NCBI GenBank assembly: GCA_034716535.1
Contig: JAYEJW010000402.1
Coordinates: 1 to 9,287, forward strand
From: JAYEJW01 sp034716535
Lineage (GTDB): Bacteria; Pseudomonadota; Gammaproteobacteria; Chromatiales; Chromatiaceae
Length of the DNA stretch: 9,287 bases
Reading direction: 5' to 3'
How positions within the stretch are numbered: the first letter of the stretch is position 1; each line of letters starts with the position of its first letter. Under the pieces are notes generated by a model. It saw only the letters and a program-made list of their open reading frames with translations. It was not told where the DNA came from and searched no databases. Below are positions 6,568 to 9,287 of the stretch, one piece after another. A program made the position numbers and the translations under genes.

Positions 6568-6919
6568 CCCTTGCTCACCGCGCAGGGCCGGGTGCGTAAC
6601 CGGCTCAAGACCCCGTACCAGTACGGCACCACGCATGTGGTGTTCGAACCGTTGGATTGCATGGGGCACATCCCAGTACCCCACCCCTGGCGGGGCAGCC
6701 TGCTGCTGTGTAAATCGGCAATCCTGCCGATTTGTCATCGCTCGCTTGACGGCCTTCGTACCCAAACCCCGGGTTAACCTCACCCGCTAGAACGGCGTGT
6801 GTGCGCCCAACAGCCCACTGCGCGCTCACGTCCGGTAAATGGGCCGGGGCGCCGGCGCTCACGTCACCGACGAGCCGAAAACCGACGTCGGGCGCCGGGC
6901 CGCGATGGCCTGGGCGCGA
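6568..6919 (+). pseudogene. Relic of IS91/ISCR-type (Y2) transposase, C-terminal part
   Basis: Two collinear pieces match the C-terminal region of IS91-family transposases. Piece 1 (6568-6657) reads LLTAQGRVRNRLKTPY followed by the hallmark GTTHVVFEPLD. Piece 2, in another frame (from 6734), reads VIARLTAFVPKPRVNLTR, stop, NGVCAPNSPLRAHVR, stop, then VTDEPKTDVGRRAAMAWARRL up to 6919. Intact relatives run directly from FEPLDFIARL to VPKPRVNLTR and HGVFAPNS. About 76 extra bases disrupt the LDFIARL junction and shift the frame, and stops TAG (6788-6790) and TAA (6836-6838) break the rest. The catalytic HUH and tyrosine region, the zinc-binding motifs and the element ends are missing. The identification rests on remembered family sequence but spans over 70 residues in order. 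The insertion probably separated a once tighter CHAD-sixA-Nudix cluster. Confidence 0.8.
6659..6733. repeat. Small insertion with two inverted repeats inside the transposase relic
   Basis: The extra bases interrupting the relic contain AAATCGGCA (6712-6720) / TGCCGATTT (6725-6733), a perfect 9-bp hairpin with a 4-nt loop, and TGGGGCAC / GTACCCCA (about 6662-6683), a near-perfect 8-bp hairpin. GATT occurs at both edges (6655-6658 and 6729-6732), which could be a short target duplication. The size (about 76 bp) and paired hairpins resemble REP/BIME-like or miniature elements. Exact boundaries are uncertain. Confidence 0.45.
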
Positions 6920-7137
6920 CGTCTACCTCCCCCACCTGCCAGTGAATGACCGCTGCCAGAGTGGAGCTACCGTTCGGCGGGGTTGCCTCGACCGTCAACT
7001 CCTGGCCGGTTCCTGCCCATCGGGTCGATTCGAACGGCTGCTGGATGCCGAAGGGCTGGACTCGACCCTTTCCGGACAGTCGCACGGGAGCGAAACGACG
7101 AGATCTGCTCGCCTCTCGCCGCATGTTTAATGGGATG

Positions 7138-7161
7138 CCTGGCCCTGGCCCTGGCCCTGGC
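7138..7161. repeat. Four tandem copies of CCTGGC
   Basis: A 6-bp unit is repeated four times without error, followed by a partial fifth copy. It lies in non-coding DNA after the transposase relic; probably a slippage repeat. Confidence 0.8.
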
Positions 7162-7471
7162 CCGTGGTCCTGGCCTGCGTGCACCGCCATCCGGCCTGGA
7201 GCAGAGATGACCTGAGACCGGTCCGTCGGGACTGCGCGGTAGAGCGCGCCGCCGGTGAACGAGGGAGTCCCGTAGCGCGGTCCTCCGCTCATCAACTCCT
7301 CGTGCTCCGCCCGGGTGGGGATGAATTGAATGATTGTTGTGCCGCCGCCAGTTAGAACGGCATTTATTTCTGCTAAATTCGGGTCTTGTTTCCCGTGTTG
7401 TCAAGCTGCGTTCCAGGCGGGCCCGGCGTCAGTTTACAGCCCTATCGGCCGGCGTTAACCTTGCGGTACTG

Positions 7472-7508
7472 CCTCCGCGGGAGTGCTGCCATCACCACCT
7501 CCGCGGAG
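7472..7508. repeat. Twin CCTCCGCGG palindromic sites upstream of sixA
   Basis: CCTCCGCGG occurs at 7472-7480 and 7498-7506 in direct orientation, 26 bp apart. Each copy sits in a palindrome: CTCCGCGGGAG (7473-7483) and CTCCGCGGAG (7499-7508). They are about 120 bp before the sixA start, a plausible place for an operator pair, but GC-rich DNA makes such palindromes commoner. Confidence 0.35.
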
Positions 7509-7623
7509 ATGGCACGCAGCTTCTTGAAGAGTGCCGCCGGGAGGCGATTGACGGGGGGTCCTCGATGTGCCCGAGTCCACTCAGTCGCGGTAAATCCGTG
7601 CCAGTTCCTCTGAGGTATCGGTA

Positions 7624-8142
7624 ATGACGCGCACGCTGCTCATTCAGCGCCACGCCAAATCAGCGTGGGACACCGACGCGGTCTGGGATTTCGATCGGCC
7701 GTTGGCAAAGCGCGGCAAGCGGGATGCCCCGCGTGTCGGGCGTTGGCTGCGCAAGCAGGGTCTGACGCCGGACCTCGTGGTCAGCTCACCGGCCCTGCGG
7801 GCGGTGCAGACGGCGGTAAAGATCTGCGACGAGCTCGGCATCGCCGAGAGCTCCATCCGCTGGGAGGACCGGGTCTACGCCGCCACTGAGGGCACACTGC
7901 TCAAGGTGCTGGCCGATGTAAGCGAGCGCCCGAGGTGTGTCATGCTCGTTGGGCACAATCCGGGGCTGGAGCAACTGGCGCACTACCTGTGCGGAGAGAG
8001 TCCGGCGCCGCTGGAGGACGCCAAGGTGCTGCCCACCGCGGCGGTGGCACGTTTGCAGATGCCGGATATCTGGCGCGACCTGCAACCCGGGGTCGCCCAG
8101 CTCGTTTCCATCACCCGACCGCGAGAGATCGAGCCCGATTGA
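7624..8142 (+). CDS. sixA: SixA-type phosphohistidine phosphatase (172 aa)
   Basis: This is a compact histidine phosphatase superfamily protein. The catalytic RHA motif is at the very N-terminus (LLIQRHAKSAW, R9 and H10), the second arginine is R59 in SSPALRAVQTA, and the second catalytic histidine is H111 in VGHNPGLEQLA. D..RPLAKRGKRDAPRVG (22-40) is typical of the SixA subfamily. E. coli SixA, of similar size (about 160 residues), dephosphorylates phosphohistidine on phosphotransfer proteins; the substrate here is unknown. There is no signal peptide, so it is cytoplasmic. A GAGG string lies about 10 nt before the ATG. The Nudix gene follows after 36 bp, indicating a shared transcript. With the CHAD gene upstream this suggests a role linked to phosphate or polyphosphate metabolism. 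Confidence 0.92.
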   Translation: MTRTLLIQRHAKSAWDTDAVWDFDRPLAKRGKRDAPRVGRWLRKQGLTPDLVVSSPALRAVQTAVKICDELGIAESSIRWEDRVYAATEGTLLKVLADVSERPRCVMLVGHNPGLEQLAHYLCGESPAPLEDAKVLPTAAVARLQMPDIWRDLQPGVAQLVSITRPREIEPD

Positions 8143-8178
8143 CGCCGCCGACTCCCGCCTACCCGCTCATGGACCGCG

Positions 8179-8598
8179 ATGCGCACAAAACCCGACTACT
8201 ACTACGATCAGTCTGCCGTCATCCCCTACCGCATGCGCGACGGCCACATCCAAGTCCTCGCCGTCACCTCCCGCAGAGGAAAGCGCTGGGTCATTCCCAA
8301 GGGAGTTCGTGAACAGGCAATGACGCCGGCGGCCTCCGCCGCCAAGGAGGCAAGGGAGGAAGCCGGGATCGAGGGTGAGGTGGCATCTACTGCGCTAGGG
8401 CGCTACCAGTACGACAAATGGGGCGGCACCTGCACCGTCGAGGTCTACCCGCTACGCGTCACCCATGAGCTGGAGAGCTGGGAGGAAGAGTTTCGCCGGC
8501 GCGAGTGGGTTTCCCTGGAGACCGCCATCGAACGCATGCGCGAACCCGGGTTGCGCGAGATCCTGCAGATGCTCCCGGCGTTCATCGCCCCCGCCTGA
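8179..8598 (+). CDS. Nudix hydrolase (139 aa)
   Basis: The Nudix box spans residues 42-64: G42-x5-M48-x7-K56-E57-A58-x-E60-E61-x-G63-I64, in the context WVIPKG (37-42) and EAREEAGIEG (57-66). The metal-binding glutamates E57, E60 and E61 are present. The canonical E at position 7 is M48 and the canonical R is K56; I believe such replacements occur in the diphosphoinositol-polyphosphate-phosphohydrolase-like branch, which this short protein resembles. Nudix enzymes hydrolyse nucleoside diphosphates linked to another moiety, dinucleoside polyphosphates or inositol pyrophosphates; the substrate cannot be told. The C-terminus (EEFRRREWVSLETAIERM) is the usual Nudix ending. The start at 8179 is the only one in frame after the sixA stop; its ribosome binding site is weak, which suggests translational coupling with sixA, 36 bp upstream. 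Confidence 0.9.
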   Translation: MRTKPDYYYDQSAVIPYRMRDGHIQVLAVTSRRGKRWVIPKGVREQAMTPAASAAKEAREEAGIEGEVASTALGRYQYDKWGGTCTVEVYPLRVTHELESWEEEFRRREWVSLETAIERMREPGLREILQMLPAFIAPA

Positions 8599-8661
8599 AG
8601 CGCAACCGTCTTGGTAAGCGCACCAGCCGGGCGTAGCATGCCAGCTGTATCGCGCCTCGGG

Positions 8662-8690
8662 CGGTTGAATTGCCTATCGGGCAATAACCG
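8662..8690. terminator. Bulged hairpin downstream of the Nudix gene
   Basis: CGGTT-GA-ATTGCC (8662-8674) pairs with GGCAAT-AACCG (8680-8690), giving 11 bp with a 2-nt bulge and a 5-nt loop, 63 nt after the Nudix stop. It has no T tract, so it may be a transcript-end structure rather than an intrinsic terminator. Confidence 0.35.
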
Positions 8691-9013
8691 ATGACCGCTC
8701 CGGCGAAGTTCCAACCCGTTTCCGACCTCCAGGCACAGCAATAAATCAACCACAGTGACCGAAAGCCGACCTGATAGCTGGGGGATGATGAGGTCTGGTA
8801 CTCGTAGCGGTCCGCCACAACCCGCGTCCCAAGGGTTAAGCCTGGCGGCGCAGCGTGCTCGTTATGCTGCCGTTTGGATTGCCGAGTCCTTTGGCCGAGG
8901 TTGCGATTCACTCAAACTCCTCGGTTGCGCTAGGTTGCATAGCCGTAGCGGGAACCGTAGTCCGGCGCCCCGCCGACAGGTTGGCGATGAGCGTCTGCCC
9001 GAATGGTTCTCTA

Positions 9014-9060
9014 GAGGAAGTCCCTGGATCGATCGCGAACAGGTTGACCGGGACTTCCTC
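9014..9060. repeat. Perfect 11-bp inverted repeat with 25-bp centre
   Basis: GAGGAAGTCCC (9014-9024) and GGGACTTCCTC (9050-9060) are exact reverse complements around TGGATCGATCGCGAACAGGT and five further bases. The loop is long for a terminator and no T tract follows. Possible readings are the two ends of a tiny element, a regulator binding site pair, or an RNA stem. Confidence 0.6.
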
Positions 9061-9240
9061 GGCCCGCAGGCTGCTGCTCTCTGCCCAGTAATGCAGTTAT
9101 GTGAAGGCGGTGATCTCCACGCCCGCATCCGGATGCGAGTCGGAGAAGAGTAGATACCCAAGGCCATACCATTACCCATATCTCAGCGGGGTCGGAGTCG
9201 ACTCGTGCTGGACACACTGAGCCGCATCTGTTGAAATCCA

Positions 9241-9262
9241 GCCCCATCACAACTGATGGGGC
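9241..9262. terminator. Perfect 9-bp hairpin at the right end
   Basis: GCCCCATCA (9241-9249) and TGATGGGGC (9254-9262) are separated by CAAC. The stem is stable, but neither strand shows a T tract next to it. It could be a terminator lacking its tail, or a leader structure for a gene starting beyond the window. Confidence 0.45.
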
Positions 9263-9287
9263 GAGAGCAGATGGACGAGGAGATTCC

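Larger units (their letters stand above)
6507..7623. other. 1.1-kb region of decayed DNA between CHAD and sixA
   Basis: The first third is a transposase relic (6568-6919). The remainder, about 6920-7623, holds no recognisable gene. It includes a CCTGGC tandem repeat (7138-7161) and two copies of CCTCCGCGG close upstream of sixA (7472-7506). Open frames on both strands look like by-products of high GC. Confidence 0.6.
8599..9287. other. 689-bp region without a supported gene, right edge
   Basis: Open frames of 80-130 codons exist on both strands, but none has a convincing ribosome binding site or family motif. The region holds three inverted repeats, listed separately. A new gene may begin close to the right end, where too few bases remain to judge. 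Confidence 0.5.

Noticed and set aside
98..7383. Shared string TTTCTGCTAAAT near 98-110 and 7367-7378
   Set aside because: A 12-base match is expected by chance in a window of this size and the flanks do not match.
6864..7404. Overlapping 143- and 145-codon frames on the minus strand
   Set aside because: Compositionally extreme (Gly-Pro and Arg-Ala runs from the CCTGGC repeat), no start signals, no known motif; by-products of GC content.
7334..7624. 96-codon frame ending exactly at the sixA start
   Set aside because: No recognisable domain, no ribosome binding site, and the end coincidence is weak evidence.
6946..8699. ATGACCGCT at 6946-6954 and 8691-8699 as copies of an intergenic repeat
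   Set aside because: Only 9 bases are shared; the resemblance to known degenerate intergenic repeats is an impression that I cannot support.
8755..9153. 132-codon open frame on the plus strand
   Set aside because: It starts without a ribosome binding site, matches no family I know, and overlaps opposite-strand frames of similar length typical of GC-rich non-coding DNA.

Overview
The window reads as about 9.3 kb of chromosome from a moderately GC-rich proteobacterium. The gene set (bacteriohemerythrin, a single-domain FMN glutamate-synthase-like protein, CHAD/SixA/Nudix genes) would fit an environmental gammaproteobacterium such as a Chromatiales-like lineage, but that placement is inference from gene content, not a measurement. 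Seven intact genes are supported. About 40% of the window is non-coding or decayed.

Left part (1-2350, accessory): On the minus strand lie a small secreted DUF4124 protein (1572-2054) and, downstream of it, a 314-residue protein with a C-terminal TIR domain (495-1439). The TIR gene is clearly poorer in GC (40-47% in the lines I counted) than genes on the right (68-72%), which suggests acquisition by transfer. Further left (243-350, minus) is a short fossil matching the N-terminus of a phage terminase small subunit. Around 2307-2352 is a strong hairpin next to a string resembling the 3' end of a tRNA gene, possibly an old integration junction. Together these suggest a decayed prophage or genomic island that carried the TIR gene.

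Middle (2350-4900, minus strand): An FMN-binding glutamate-synthase-like oxidoreductase with an N-terminal cysteine cluster (3115-4755) is followed 103 bp downstream by a single-domain bacteriohemerythrin (2571-3011) with all seven iron ligands. They point the same way and may be co-transcribed from a candidate promoter near 4847-4875. An 833-bp non-coding region (4756-5588) separates them divergently from the next block.

Right part (5499-8600, plus strand): A CHAD-domain protein (5589-6506), a SixA-type phosphohistidine phosphatase (7624-8142) and a Nudix hydrolase (8179-8598) lie in one direction. CHAD domains bind polyphosphate, SixA removes phosphate from phosphohistidine, and Nudix enzymes cleave phosphoanhydrides, so this looks like a phosphate or polyphosphate-linked neighbourhood. 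Between CHAD and sixA lies a decayed IS91/ISCR-type transposase (6568-6919) with two stops and a roughly 76-bp insertion containing inverted repeats. The last 690 bp hold no convincing gene but contain three inverted repeats, one a perfect 11-bp pair.

No CRISPR array, intact tRNA, rRNA or complete mobile element was seen. No complete new system is proven. The best leads are the TIR protein with an unrecognised N-terminal half, the FMN-enzyme/hemerythrin pair, and the CHAD-SixA-Nudix set.
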